Source of the DNA: Thalassobius sp049116315
GTDB lineage: Bacteria > Pseudomonadota > Alphaproteobacteria > Rhodobacterales > Rhodobacteraceae
Direction: 5' to 3'
Assembly: GCA_049116315.1 (NCBI GenBank)
Contig: JAGDZD010000002.1
Span: 228,281 to 292,280 of the forward strand
DNA: 64,000 nucleotides
Shown: positions 52,983 through 61,819 of the stretch, piece after piece
Layout of the letters: each line of letters opens with the position of its first letter
How positions within the stretch are numbered: position 1 is the stretch's first letter
Notes under the pieces: model-generated
What the model was told of the DNA's origin: nothing
The model's database searches: none
What the model saw: the letters and a program-made list of their open reading frames with translations, nothing else
Translations under genes and position numbers: made by a program

Positions 52983-53786
52983 ATGAACAGACCAATGGAC
53001 GATACGAGTGATAAGTACCGGGCGCCGGCTTTGGAAAAGGGGTTGGACATCATCGAGCTTTTGGCGAGTCACGGCGAAGGCCTGACCCAAGGTGAGGTGG
53101 CCAAATCTCTGGACCGGTCACAGAGCGAGATTTACCGGATGCTGTCCACATTGGTGCGCCGCGGCTATGTCGTGCGTTCCTTGGCAGGGGATCGCTATTC
53201 ACTCAGTCTTAAGATGTTTTCAATCAGCCAGCGTCACCCCCCGATTGGACGGGTGATCGAAGCGGCTTTGCCACGGATGCGGTCGGTGACGCGCAAGGCA
53301 TGGCAATCGTGTCACCTGGGCATGGAAAGCAACGGCGACATTGTGATTGTGGCTTCTGTGGAATCGCCGGGAAATTGGGGATTGGCACTGAAGAACGGCA
53401 CGGTTGTGGGCTTGGGCAATACGGGAACGGGGCGTGTGTTGGCGGCGTTCAGATCTGCCGCCGAAGTGGATGAGTTGATTGAAATGCACCGCCCTGCGCT
53501 GGGCGAGCCTAAGTTGATCCGATCAGAACTCGATGGGCATTTGGAAAGGATCCGCAAAGTCGGATATGAGAACATGCCCTCTGCCACCACAATTGGTGTC
53601 ACCAATATTTCGTTTCCAATTTTTGGGCCGTCGGGCGACGTCGTTGCCGCACTCAGCTGTCCCTATCTGAAACGCGTTGATGACCTCAAAGTGCCGTCAT
53701 TAGAGGAGGTGGTCGAACTCTATGGGGATTTGGCCAATGAGTTGACCGAAACTTACGGCGGCAAAAACCCCTATAGGGCGGCATAA
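52983..53786 (+). CDS. IclR-family transcriptional regulator of the sugar cluster
   Basis: This 267-residue protein has an N-terminal winged helix-turn-helix (LTQGEVAKSLDRSQSEIYRML, residues about 34-54) and the IclR effector domain (SCHLGMESNGDIVIVA, later GYENMPSATTIGVTNISFPI). It is divergent from the transporter operon and four bases upstream of the aldo/keto reductase gene. It probably represses the whole cluster until the sugar or an intermediate binds. The start may be 52983 or the ATG at 52995, the latter with better spacing from AGGGA. Confidence 0.93.
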   Translation: MNRPMDDTSDKYRAPALEKGLDIIELLASHGEGLTQGEVAKSLDRSQSEIYRMLSTLVRRGYVVRSLAGDRYSLSLKMFSISQRHPPIGRVIEAALPRMRSVTRKAWQSCHLGMESNGDIVIVASVESPGNWGLALKNGTVVGLGNTGTGRVLAAFRSAAEVDELIEMHRPALGEPKLIRSELDGHLERIRKVGYENMPSATTIGVTNISFPIFGPSGDVVAALSCPYLKRVDDLKVPSLEEVVELYGDLANELTETYGGKNPYRAA

Positions 53787-53790
53787 ACCC

Positions 53791-54804
53791 ATGACTTTTT
53801 CGACCCGACAGATTGGCAAAACAAATCTCTCAATTCCCACTTTGGGCTTTGGCGGCGCACCGCTTGGGGGCTTGTTGGACGCTGTGGATGCTGTGGATTC
53901 GATGGCCACGCTGCGGGCCGCCACACAGGCAGGCATGCGCTATGTCGACACTGCGCCTTTCTACGGGTTCGGGCTTTCTGAGCGCCGGGTGGGGGATGTG
54001 ATCCGTGGCGGGTCTTATGTGTTGTCTACAAAGGTTGGGCGCTTGCTGGTGCCGGGCGCGGCTGAGAATCCCGCCGCGATGGGCTGGCCCGAGGCGTTGC
54101 CGTTTCATCCGGTCTATGACTACAGCTATGATGGCATCATGCGTTCTTTCGAACAGTCCTTGCAGCGCTTGGGCCTTGATCGGATTGATATCCTTTATGT
54201 GCACGACATCGGCGAAGTGACCCACGGCGCGCAGAACGCGCCGCATTTCAAAGCGTTGGCCGAAAGCGGTTATCGCGCCTTGGACAGTCTGCGCCAGTCG
54301 GGGCAAATCTCGGCCATTGGCTTGGGGGTTAATGAAACCGCTGTTTGCATGGAGGCGCTAGAGATCGGCGACTGGGACGCCTTTTTGCTGGCCGGCCGCT
54401 ATACGTTGTTAGAGCAACATGCGCTCACCGATCTGTTGCCAGCCTGCGCTGCTCGGGATGTCTCGATTGTGGTGGGCGGGCCTTATAACTCGGGCATCCT
54501 CGTCGGCGGGGACACTTGGAACTATGGCGCTGCTCCGCAAGAGGTTGTTGAGCGCGTCCAACAGCTAAAGGCGACATGCCGCGATTTTGATGTGGCGCTG
54601 CCTGCTGCGGCTCTGCAATTCCCGATGGGCCATCCCAGTGTGGCGTCCGTTATTCCGGGATTGCGCACGCCCGAAGAGTTGCGTCAGACGTTGGATTGGG
54701 CCAATGCCGTCATTCCCGCCGCATTTTGGGATCAGCTCAAGGATCAAGACCTGTTGCACCCCGAAGCGCCGGTGCCCGCAGCAAGGCCGTTTTCGGTGGC
54801 GTGA
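53791..54804 (+). CDS. Aldo/keto reductase, probable L-fucose (aldose) dehydrogenase
   Basis: This 337-residue AKR has the catalytic tetrad Asp53, Tyr58, Lys81 and His138 (VDTAPFYGFGLSE, STKVGR, YVHD). The family includes D-threo-aldose 1-dehydrogenase, which oxidises L-fucose to its lactone with NAD(P)+. In this cluster it would perform the first catabolic step. It is translated with the IclR gene. No lactonase gene is found for the next step. Confidence 0.9.
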   Translation: MTFSTRQIGKTNLSIPTLGFGGAPLGGLLDAVDAVDSMATLRAATQAGMRYVDTAPFYGFGLSERRVGDVIRGGSYVLSTKVGRLLVPGAAENPAAMGWPEALPFHPVYDYSYDGIMRSFEQSLQRLGLDRIDILYVHDIGEVTHGAQNAPHFKALAESGYRALDSLRQSGQISAIGLGVNETAVCMEALEIGDWDAFLLAGRYTLLEQHALTDLLPACAARDVSIVVGGPYNSGILVGGDTWNYGAAPQEVVERVQQLKATCRDFDVALPAAALQFPMGHPSVASVIPGLRTPEELRQTLDWANAVIPAAFWDQLKDQDLLHPEAPVPAARPFSVA

Positions 54805-55140
54805 CCCGCCCAAGGGGCCCAGAGGCCAATGCACGTCCTGACATTGATCAGCCACAAAGCGCCGCCTGTGAGGTCGTATACTGGACTGAATAGCATAGGT
54901 GAGGGCTGGGCAATTTAGCTCAACGTGACACTCTGCCTCCCGAGGTCCCAACGTCCTGCTGCAGTCTTTGCAAGACCTCTGATCCATGTGCGGTTGTGGT
55001 CGATGCAAAGGAGTTGGGAAGGCTTCCCACCCGTTTTTGAGCGCCTAATATTTAGGCAATTGAGCGTTTCGACGTGGCGCACAGCGGCAAACATCCCCGG
55101 TGATGTTGCAGTGCAGCGTAGCGGCGCGCAAGGTTCCTGC
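54805..55140. other. Intergenic region before the glucosylglycerate genes
   Basis: I see no gene. A TGGGA/TCCCA hairpin followed by CCCGTTTTT at about 55015-55038 may end aldo/keto reductase transcription, and a palindrome lies at 55043-55057. Confidence 0.45.
55043..55057. promoter_or_regulatory. Palindrome upstream of the phosphatase gene
   Basis: GCCTAA-TAT-TTAGGC is a perfect 15-base dyad, 84 bases before the start at 55141. It is a possible operator for the osmolyte genes. No linked regulator is seen. Confidence 0.45.
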
Positions 55141-55926
55141 ATGGATTCTATCGCTTCCATTCTTGTTTTTACTGACCTCGATGGCACTTTGATCGAGCAC
55201 GAGACATACAGCTTTCAACCGGCTGTTCCTGCCTTGACCAAATTACGTGATATCGGCGCGGGTGTTGTCCTTGCCAGCAGTAAAACAGCCTCTGAAATCA
55301 TTGCATTACGTCACGAACTTGGCCTAGAGGCTTGGCCTGCGATTGTGGAAAACGGTGCTGGGCTGTTGCCGGCCTATACCCGCAGCGTTCCCCCCAGTAA
55401 CGCCTATATCGCGTTGCGTGTGGCTTTGACGCGTCTCCCCTCGGAACTGCGGCAATTGTTTCGCGGTTTTGGGGATATGTCTGCCGCTGAGGTATGTGAG
55501 GTCACTGGACTGCCTGAAGATCAGGCAGAACTGGCCAAACAGCGCGCCTATTCCGAGCCGGGACTGTGGCTCGGCACGGAGGATGAGCGCAGCCTGTTTT
55601 TGGAAAAGCTGACTGAAATCGGCGTGTTCGCGCGCGAAGGGGGACGGTTTTTGACCCTGTCTTTTGGCGCCACCAAAGCCGATCAGATGGCTCAGATCAC
55701 GCAGCAGTTTCAGCCTCAAACCACCGTGGCTCTGGGCGATGCTCCTAATGATGTGGAAATGCTGGAAACCGCCAATCATGGCATCATCGTTGCCAATCCA
55801 CACCGACCTGCCTTGCCCGTTCTGCGTGGCGAAACCTGCGGCAGGATCACCAGAACTGACCTTGCAGGGCCTCATGGCTGGAACGCTGCAATGCTCCGCT
55901 TGATCGAGCGGCTTAATTTTGAATAA
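55141..55926 (+). CDS. HAD-family mannosyl-/glucosyl-3-phosphoglycerate phosphatase
   Basis: This 261-residue HAD phosphatase begins with the motif I DLDGTL (nucleophile Asp12, Asp14) and has the C2B cap of the MPGP family (SSKTASEIIALRHELGL, then ENGAG). A late GDAPNDVEML supplies motif IV. It removes phosphate from mannosyl- or glucosyl-3-phosphoglycerate to give the free glycerate glycoside. It is 11 bases upstream of the synthase gene, supporting that role. It cannot be told from sequence which sugar is used. Confidence 0.88.
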   Translation: MDSIASILVFTDLDGTLIEHETYSFQPAVPALTKLRDIGAGVVLASSKTASEIIALRHELGLEAWPAIVENGAGLLPAYTRSVPPSNAYIALRVALTRLPSELRQLFRGFGDMSAAEVCEVTGLPEDQAELAKQRAYSEPGLWLGTEDERSLFLEKLTEIGVFAREGGRFLTLSFGATKADQMAQITQQFQPQTTVALGDAPNDVEMLETANHGIIVANPHRPALPVLRGETCGRITRTDLAGPHGWNAAMLRLIERLNFE

Positions 55927-55937
55927 GGAAGACCCCA

Positions 55938-57158
55938 ATGGCTGATTTTCATCAGAACGGTAATATTGCGACGCTGCACAATTTGCGCACCCGCTCTCTG
56001 GATGAAATGACCTACGAGCTGGAGACATTCGCCCAAAGCCGCAAGATGTCCTTAATCCTGCCGTGTCTGTATTCCGAACTCGAAACCGAGGCGATGCCCA
56101 ATATCTTGGCCGAGTTGTCCAAAGTCACCTATCTGCATCGGATTATCATTGGTTTAGACCGTGCCGATGAGGCGCAGTACCGCCATGCCAAAACCTTCTT
56201 CAAAGGCTTGAACCAAAACCACATTGTGATCTGGAATGACAGTCCGCGCATGTTGGAACTGGGGGCGCGTCTGGAAAAATTGGGTCTGGCCCCCGCAGAG
56301 CAGGGCAAAGGCAAAAACGTCTGGTCGGCGCTTGGCTATCTGATGGCCTGCGAAGACAGTTCGGTGATGGCGATTCACGATTGTGACATTGTGACATACA
56401 CCAATGAATTGCTGGCCCGCCTGATCTATCCAGTGGCGAACCCAAATTTCCCCTATCAAGTGGCCAAAGGTTTTTATGCGCGCATTGGTCAGGACAAGTT
56501 GAACGGCCGGGTCACCCGCCTGCTGGTCAGCCCGCTGCTGATCGCGCTGAAGCGGGTGATTGGGGATCGCGATTACATCGATTACCTGCGCAGCTTCCGC
56601 TACCCTTTGTCCGGTGAATTTGCCATGCGCACCGGAATTTTGCCCGATCTGCGCATTCCATCTGACTGGGGATTGGAAATTGGTGTCCTATCCGAAGCTT
56701 GGCGCAATTTGGCCCCCAAAGCGGTGTGCCAGGTGGAAATCTCGGATGCCTATGATCACAAGCACCAAGAGCTGAGCACTGAAGACAGCAATGCCGGGCT
56801 GAGCCGGATGTCGACCGACATCTGCAAAGCGGTCTTTCGCAAATTGGCCGCTGATGGCACCATCTTTACCCCAAACGTGTTCCGCACCCTGAAGGCGACC
56901 TACTATCGCAGCGCTTTGGATCTGCTTGAGGCCTATTATAACGATGCGCAGATGAACGGGCTCAGCATTGATCGCCACAAAGAAGAACGCGCCATCGAAT
57001 TGTTTGCAGAAAACATCATGCGCGCTGGACAGTTCTTTTTGGACAACCCGCATGAAACGCCATTCATCCCAACATGGAATCGGGTCCACTCTGCCGACCC
57101 AGAGTTTTTGTCAGCCCTGCACCGCGCTGCGGCTGAAGATGAGGCTGAATTCGTCTGA
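55938..57158 (+). CDS. Glucosyl-3-phosphoglycerate synthase-type glycosyltransferase
   Basis: This 406-residue GT-A glycosyltransferase has a DCD metal motif (Asp148/Asp150 in AIHDCDIVTY), a Lys/Gly-rich KGKNVW segment (residues 124-129) and no signal peptide. The layout resembles the GpgS (GT81) enzymes, which transfer glucose from NDP-glucose to 3-phosphoglycerate. It is coupled to the phosphatase gene (AAGGAAG site, 11-base gap). The product would be glucosylglycerate (or mannosylglycerate), a charged compatible solute of salt- or nitrogen-stressed cells. Confidence 0.87.
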   Translation: MADFHQNGNIATLHNLRTRSLDEMTYELETFAQSRKMSLILPCLYSELETEAMPNILAELSKVTYLHRIIIGLDRADEAQYRHAKTFFKGLNQNHIVIWNDSPRMLELGARLEKLGLAPAEQGKGKNVWSALGYLMACEDSSVMAIHDCDIVTYTNELLARLIYPVANPNFPYQVAKGFYARIGQDKLNGRVTRLLVSPLLIALKRVIGDRDYIDYLRSFRYPLSGEFAMRTGILPDLRIPSDWGLEIGVLSEAWRNLAPKAVCQVEISDAYDHKHQELSTEDSNAGLSRMSTDICKAVFRKLAADGTIFTPNVFRTLKATYYRSALDLLEAYYNDAQMNGLSIDRHKEERAIELFAENIMRAGQFFLDNPHETPFIPTWNRVHSADPEFLSALHRAAAEDEAEFV

Positions 57159-58248
57159 GCCTAAAGAGGTTCGGATCGAGACACCTACAAGGCTTTTGGG
57201 GCAAGTCAAAATTTGGCGGCAACAGGGACTTTGGCACAAAAAGTGAAAATCGAAAAATTGGATCGCGTGGCAGTCAAAGGCGCCAAATCTTTCATTCAAT
57301 ACCTGAACAACACTTTGGACTTAACCGCGCTCTCGCCAAAGGTGAGCCCGAAGGCTCGGGCCGAACAAATTGGAGTGCCTCGTATCCTGAATCCCCTCAG
57401 TATTTTGTGTTGGCAGTCAAATTGGCAATCTCCGATGTCGGGGTCATCGTCGCCGCTTGCGCCAGCCGCGCCGCATCGCGGGCGGAGGCAATCAAGCCCG
57501 TCGGAGGGGGTGCCTCAACATAAAGCCTGTTTCGCCAAAGCAACGGCCCTCGGCGCTCTTGAACACATCCTCTTCAACGGCCGCCGTAAGACGCGGGCCG
57601 TTGTCTTGGCCCATGAACGTGCGAACTGAGAGCCAGATCAGATTTTGGTCCCACGTTAAGCCGACGGTTTCTGGGCCAACTTGTATAGTATCGAAGTGTT
57701 TGCCTAAGGCCGCCGCACGGCGATGTTGGACAGATAGCGCAACATGGGAAAGGCCAATGCGCCGCAAAATCTGTGCAAAGTCGTGGCAAATACGTTTTCG
57801 GCTTGGCGCGAGGACATGCATGCGGAGTTGAAGAAGTATTTATTGACCGTGACGGAATCACGGTAATCGTTCGATCTTGCTGCGCTAGACCCGTGGATCA
57901 AGGCCAAGCCTGCTGCGCAGAGGGTTTTGACTAAGGATCGGCGGCTCGATTGGTGAGGCGGGCGGGGAATTGTGTTTGGGATGATGCATATTGGAGACCC
58001 TCGAGTTATCGGGCGGCTTGATCAAATCTTTAATGAGAAGGCACGGATGTGCCCCTAGCCCAATTGCAATTCCTTCCGTTCGTGAAATAGGGATCAGATG
58101 GTTTGTTTTAGATGAGCTCGAGGCAGTGCTTATTGATTACATGGGCGGTTGTCTCTTTCTGCTTGGATTAGGATTTGCGACGTGTGAAATCGCGGGCACA
58201 AGGAGGTACGCTCTGTTCTTTGCTCCAGCTGCGCAAGTGTGTGTTGGT
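57159..58248. other. Gene-poor stretch with probable decayed minus-strand gene
   Basis: Between about 57420 and 57870 the minus strand reads protein-like pieces in different frames: SVQHRRAAALGKHFDTIQVG, TWDQNLIWLSVRTFMG, and after a shift GLIASARDAARLAQAATM. This suggests a gene broken by frameshifts. I cannot name its family. The rest shows nothing: a plus-strand frame at 57991-58470 overlaps the secreted-protein gene and has no ribosome site. Confidence 0.4.
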
Positions 58249-58788
58249 CTAAGGGAGCTTTGCAGAAAGGCTGGCACATTCTACATCTGTATTGCGAGCA
58301 CCAAACATATCCGCCAACAAGCTGCGGCCTGGGTTGATAACAAACCCGGTCTCGGCCGAAAGGCCTTTCTCCAGATACAGGTCCGCAGTTTTATCCGCGG
58401 AATTGGATGTGACACGCACCATGTCGCTGACAAGGTCCTTTCCGGCCAGCAGGTCACGGATAACATCTGAGGATGTCGTGACTACTCGGATCGCTGTTGC
58501 GCGGCCCAAATCAACGCTTTGGCCGGAAAAGTCGCCCGCGACAAAGCGCACCGGCATTGATCGACATGCACCGTTGACGCGAAACGAGGCGGTGCCATTG
58601 CCAACAAGCCCACGCAGCATAAGAAGGTTGCCTTCCTTTGGATGCGGTATGTCGATGACGGCTATGTCCCCGTCTTGGCGCCTGTCAGGTTCAGCCTTTG
58701 CGGATTGGACCATGGCCACAGCGACGAATATCACGCTGATCGTCCATCCAATGGCGGCCTGCTGATGCTTTGGGTGTTTGAAATTCAT
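58249..58788 (-). CDS. Secreted protein of unknown function
   Basis: This 179-residue protein has a signal peptide (AAIGWTISVIFVAVAMVQSAKAE, cleavage near residue 33). The mature domain has two Cys (NGACRSM and VECASL) that could form a disulphide. The start at 58788 has AGGAAAC upstream; a longer frame to 58854 would remove the signal position. It lies 83 bases downstream of the AraC regulator gene in the same direction. No family is recognised. Confidence 0.72.
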   Translation of the reverse strand: MNFKHPKHQQAAIGWTISVIFVAVAMVQSAKAEPDRRQDGDIAVIDIPHPKEGNLLMLRGLVGNGTASFRVNGACRSMPVRFVAGDFSGQSVDLGRATAIRVVTTSSDVIRDLLAGKDLVSDMVRVTSNSADKTADLYLEKGLSAETGFVINPGRSLLADMFGARNTDVECASLSAKLP

Positions 58789-58871
58789 GGTGTTTCCTAT
58801 CTTGATTGCAGCCCTCAACGTCTGGGCTCTTGGATCAAGAAAGGTGAAACGCACGAGACTTGCGCCCGAAT

Positions 58872-59942
58872 TTACGTTTCCGAACGTTTCAAATCGCGAT
58901 TTCCGACGTCGCCTTCAAAAGCCCCATTTAGTCGATAGCCAGAGGGGGTTTGACCGATCACGCGGCGAAATTCGGTGTTGAAGCTAGACTTACTTTGGAA
59001 GCCTGCTTCCAACATGATGTCGGTCACAGGGCGGTCAGTCGTTTCCAACAGCATCGCTGCATAGCGCACCCGAAAACCGTTGATATAGCGCGAAACGTTT
59101 TCTTTGTGGATGAGGTTGACCGCTTTTGAAACACTCCGCGCCGGGCAGTGCAGCCGCCGCCCCAGCCGCGCCAGCGTCAAGTCCGGGTCCGTAAAGACGT
59201 GATGGTCACTCATCAGCTGATCAAGTTTGTGCAACAGCTCCTGATCTTCATCTGACGCGGCCTGCGCAGCGGTGTCTGGTGAAGCTTCTTGTGATTGTGT
59301 GCCAAGAAATAGTGGCGTCCCGATCAGCGCACCGAGCAAAACAACTGCAACGATCACCCCAGACACGCCTGTCAGAAGGTGTATCGCCCCTACATTGCCG
59401 GCAGAAAGCATCGCAAGAAGGATCGTAACATCCGCAGCAGCAATCAAGGCTATAAAGAAGAGCGCAAAGAGCAACGCAAATCTGATTAAGCGAAATTTAT
59501 TCGGAGCGACTTGAACAAAAGTGTCCTGTGGCTGGCGCAGCATGGCCGCAAGTAGAACAACATAGACAGAATTTGCTGCAATCACGACCACATCGGCAGA
59601 CCAAGCTGTTGGCACAAAAAGCGCAAGTTCAGCAGCCACAATACCACTGGCAACGCGCAAGGATTTTGAACGTGCGGGCGTCCCCGTCGAAGACGCCAAC
59701 GACTGAAACCCAAGCCACAGCATTGGGGCCATCAAGACTGCCAGGTGAGGCTGCATCCTGCTCAGGGCCTCAAATCCATATTCCGATCTCAAGCCCACAA
59801 ACCCCGTGACCACCGCAATAAGGGCAAGGCCAAGGCCAAAGAAAACCCGTGTAGCAACAGGCAGTTGAGGTTTGCTTACGACGGCCGCCGCGATGAACAT
59901 CGCGAGAATCGAAATGAGCCAAGAGGTTGGAACTGTGCTCAA
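58872..59942 (-). CDS. Membrane-bound AraC-family regulator
   Basis: This protein of about 356 residues has six to seven hydrophobic helices over residues 1-210, then a linker and a C-terminal AraC double helix-turn-helix (LARLGRRLHCPARSVSKAVN, later DIMLEAGFQSKSSFNTEFRRVIGQTPSGYR). Such proteins sense a signal in the membrane and bind DNA directly, like one-component regulators. No ATG opens the frame: a TTG at 59942 has GAGGA eight bases upstream, and a TTG at 59957 is the alternative. The secreted-protein gene downstream may be its target or partner. Confidence 0.85.
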   Translation of the reverse strand: MSTVPTSWLISILAMFIAAAVVSKPQLPVATRVFFGLGLALIAVVTGFVGLRSEYGFEALSRMQPHLAVLMAPMLWLGFQSLASSTGTPARSKSLRVASGIVAAELALFVPTAWSADVVVIAANSVYVVLLAAMLRQPQDTFVQVAPNKFRLIRFALLFALFFIALIAAADVTILLAMLSAGNVGAIHLLTGVSGVIVAVVLLGALIGTPLFLGTQSQEASPDTAAQAASDEDQELLHKLDQLMSDHHVFTDPDLTLARLGRRLHCPARSVSKAVNLIHKENVSRYINGFRVRYAAMLLETTDRPVTDIMLEAGFQSKSSFNTEFRRVIGQTPSGYRLNGAFEGDVGNRDLKRSET

Positions 59943-59957
59943 TATGGCAATCCTCAA

Positions 59958-60430
59958 ATCAGGTTCTTAGGTGCATTGGCTGGGATGCCTCGCAGCACGT
60001 CATGCGCTGTTCATCAATGCTGTTTGCCGCGCAAGGCCACACTGCCATCAAATTTTACATCACACGCATCCAAACTTACTAGTGTTCACCAGTACAAGAT
60101 CGCGTTTTAGAACGCAGGTCTAACCGCAGAACGTTGGGATTTGTGACGCTTCGGTGATTCCGCAACCAGCTTACACTCGACCGATTGTTCATGCTGCTTT
60201 GGCTCAGCTATTCGAAACCGCTCCATCAGCCGTGACCGCTGGCCAAATGGCCAGTTCGACTGTCAACTCGCGCGGCATCTCATAAGCGACACAACCCGGG
60301 CAAAGCATTTGAATGACGTCGGTGACAACGACTTCCCCCCTTGCAAACCAGCACGGTGAGGCGCGCTGCTAGTCTCTCAGCGAAATAGCGGCGCGAAAAC
60401 GGGGGCCGCAAGAACACGGCCCCACGTCGC
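59958..60430. other. Intergenic region between AraC and secreted-protein genes
   Basis: No gene is seen. A perfect CTGGCCA-AA-TGGCCAG dyad is at 60239-60254, and the terminator of the downstream gene is at 60394-60423. Short frames lack ribosome sites and motifs. Confidence 0.4.
60394..60423 (-). terminator. Intrinsic terminator of the secreted protein gene at 60431
   Basis: On the minus strand GGGGCCG pairs with CGGCCCC across an eight-base loop, followed by CGTTTTC. Confidence 0.7.
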
Positions 60431-61189
60431 TTAATTCAACTCTCCGGGCAAGCTGAGATCACCTGATGCAACATCAAAGACATCCACCACACACAGTAGC
60501 GGAGCGTGAACATTCCCGTTCACCCGTAAGGCAGAGGTGACGCCATCGTAGCTAACCTTCTGCAAGTTTACGTCAGTGTCGAATGCGACATTGATCGTAA
60601 TTTCAGGGCCGTCGAATAGCGGTGTGAACCCGGGACTGTCCAAAAATATAGGAAATCCTGGCCACGTTGCGGGCAACTGTGGCGTTGCGCCCTCGGCAAT
60701 ATCACGAACCGCCAATGCGCCGGGGCCACAGGCTTCGGTTGGTGTCAAAACGACCCAATGGCTGTGCAAAACAATGCCGTCGTTTGCCGGATCACCGTCA
60801 AGGTTCTCGTCATAAAGCGGCGTGTCATCAAAATCTGGGTGGCTTGTCGCCACGAGTGCGAGAATGCCTGTATCGGCTTCAAAACCAACCGAAGACGGGT
60901 CAAGCGATGTAGGCCAGACATAGGAAAGCACCTCTGCGCCCCCCACCGCGCCGGTTGCTTCGGGGACAACGGCACCTGCAATGCCATTTGTTGTCATGTG
61001 GAAAGTAACGGTGTTGCCCACACGATGCGCATGAGCCGCGAGGATATCGAAAGAGGCCGCCTTTGCGGTATCCGCCGCAGACAGGATTGCGTCCTTTTGG
61101 TGCAACGCGTGGGCGTAATCGCCTGCTGCGAAGACTGCGCCGTTGGTAAGTGTCAGTGCCGTCAGCAACGGCAAGAAGTAGCGAGACAT
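60431..61189 (-). CDS. Secreted His-rich protein, divergent from MarR
   Basis: This 252-residue protein has a signal peptide (FLPLLTALTLTNGAVFAAG, cleavage near residue 22). The mature part is strand-rich with many His (HALHQKD, AAHAHRVGN, LHSHWVVL), two Cys and acidic loops (YDENLDGDPANDG) that resemble a Ca2+-binding site. AAAGGA precedes the ATG at 61189. It is divergent from the MarR gene, and the palindromes between them suggest direct control. No family is recognised; a metal or redox role would be inferred only. Confidence 0.75.
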   Translation of the reverse strand: MSRYFLPLLTALTLTNGAVFAAGDYAHALHQKDAILSAADTAKAASFDILAAHAHRVGNTVTFHMTTNGIAGAVVPEATGAVGGAEVLSYVWPTSLDPSSVGFEADTGILALVATSHPDFDDTPLYDENLDGDPANDGIVLHSHWVVLTPTEACGPGALAVRDIAEGATPQLPATWPGFPIFLDSPGFTPLFDGPEITINVAFDTDVNLQKVSYDGVTSALRVNGNVHAPLLCVVDVFDVASGDLSLPGELN

Positions 61190-61201
61190 GTGAAATCCTT
61201 T

Positions 61202-61268
61202 CAATGATGTCGACTCACATTTAGTAGCGAGTCGACATCATTGCAGTAATTGTTTTGAGTCGCTACTA
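61202..61268. promoter_or_regulatory. Nested inverted repeats in the MarR divergent promoter
   Basis: A perfect 15-bp inverted repeat (CAATGATGTCGACTC at 61202-61216 with GAGTCGACATCATTG at 61229-61243) overlaps a second pair (TAGTAGCGAGTC at 61222-61233 with GAGTCGCTACTA at 61257-61268, one mismatch). They fill the 87-base gap between the divergent secreted-protein and MarR genes. This is a very strong operator signal, with GAGTCG as the repeated half-site. Confidence 0.85.
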
Positions 61269-61276
61269 CTGTCCGT

Positions 61277-61819
61277 ATGAAGCAAGACCTACACATCCGC
61301 GAACTGATCAACCGCCTTGCGCGTCTTGATGCTGCAACCGCTTGGGGCGGCGATCTAAACCCAACGCAACGTGCCGTGCTGGAATATTTGGGACAAGCCA
61401 ATCGCTTCTCGCGCAGCCCGTCGCATGTGGCCGAATATCTGGGAACCACGCGCGGAACTGTGTCGCAATCATTCAAGTCGTTGGTGCAAAAAGGCTATGT
61501 CTCCGAACACAGATCCGAATTTGATAAACGCGCCATCAGCTTTGAATTGACCGAATCTGGAAAGGAGATTTCGAACGCGAACAACAGGTTTGCGGATGCA
61601 CTGACCAACATCGCCGACAACGAAAAGGATGCCTTATTGGGCTCTCTTCAAAACGTGCTGATTGGGATGTTGCGAAAAAACGAAGGGCGTCCGTTTGGGG
61701 TTTGCAAAACTTGTACCCATCATCAAGCCACGCCCGACGGCGGATTTTGCCAGCTGCTGTCTGAACCGCTTCTCCCCCATGAGACCCAACAAATTTGTTT
61801 GGAGCAGAAAGCCAAGTGA
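61277..61819 (+). CDS. MarR-family regulator with C-terminal Cys cluster
   Basis: This 180-residue protein has a winged helix-turn-helix (VAEYLGTTRGTVSQSFKSLVQKGYV split over residues 51-75) in the MarR layout. It also carries an extra C-terminal segment with Cys143, Cys146, Cys158 and Cys174 plus His148/149 (FGVCKTCTHHQ, GFCQLL, QQICLEQ). Those four Cys could bind zinc or an Fe-S cluster, or react with oxidants, making the protein a metal or redox sensor. The start has no obvious ribosome site. It overlaps nothing and lies in divergence with the secreted protein gene. Confidence 0.88.
   Translation: MKQDLHIRELINRLARLDAATAWGGDLNPTQRAVLEYLGQANRFSRSPSHVAEYLGTTRGTVSQSFKSLVQKGYVSEHRSEFDKRAISFELTESGKEISNANNRFADALTNIADNEKDALLGSLQNVLIGMLRKNEGRPFGVCKTCTHHQATPDGGFCQLLSEPLLPHETQQICLEQKAK

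Noticed and set aside
57991..58470. A 159-codon plus-strand frame
   Set aside because: It overlaps the secreted-protein gene on the other strand, lacks a ribosome site and reads as its complement over the second half.
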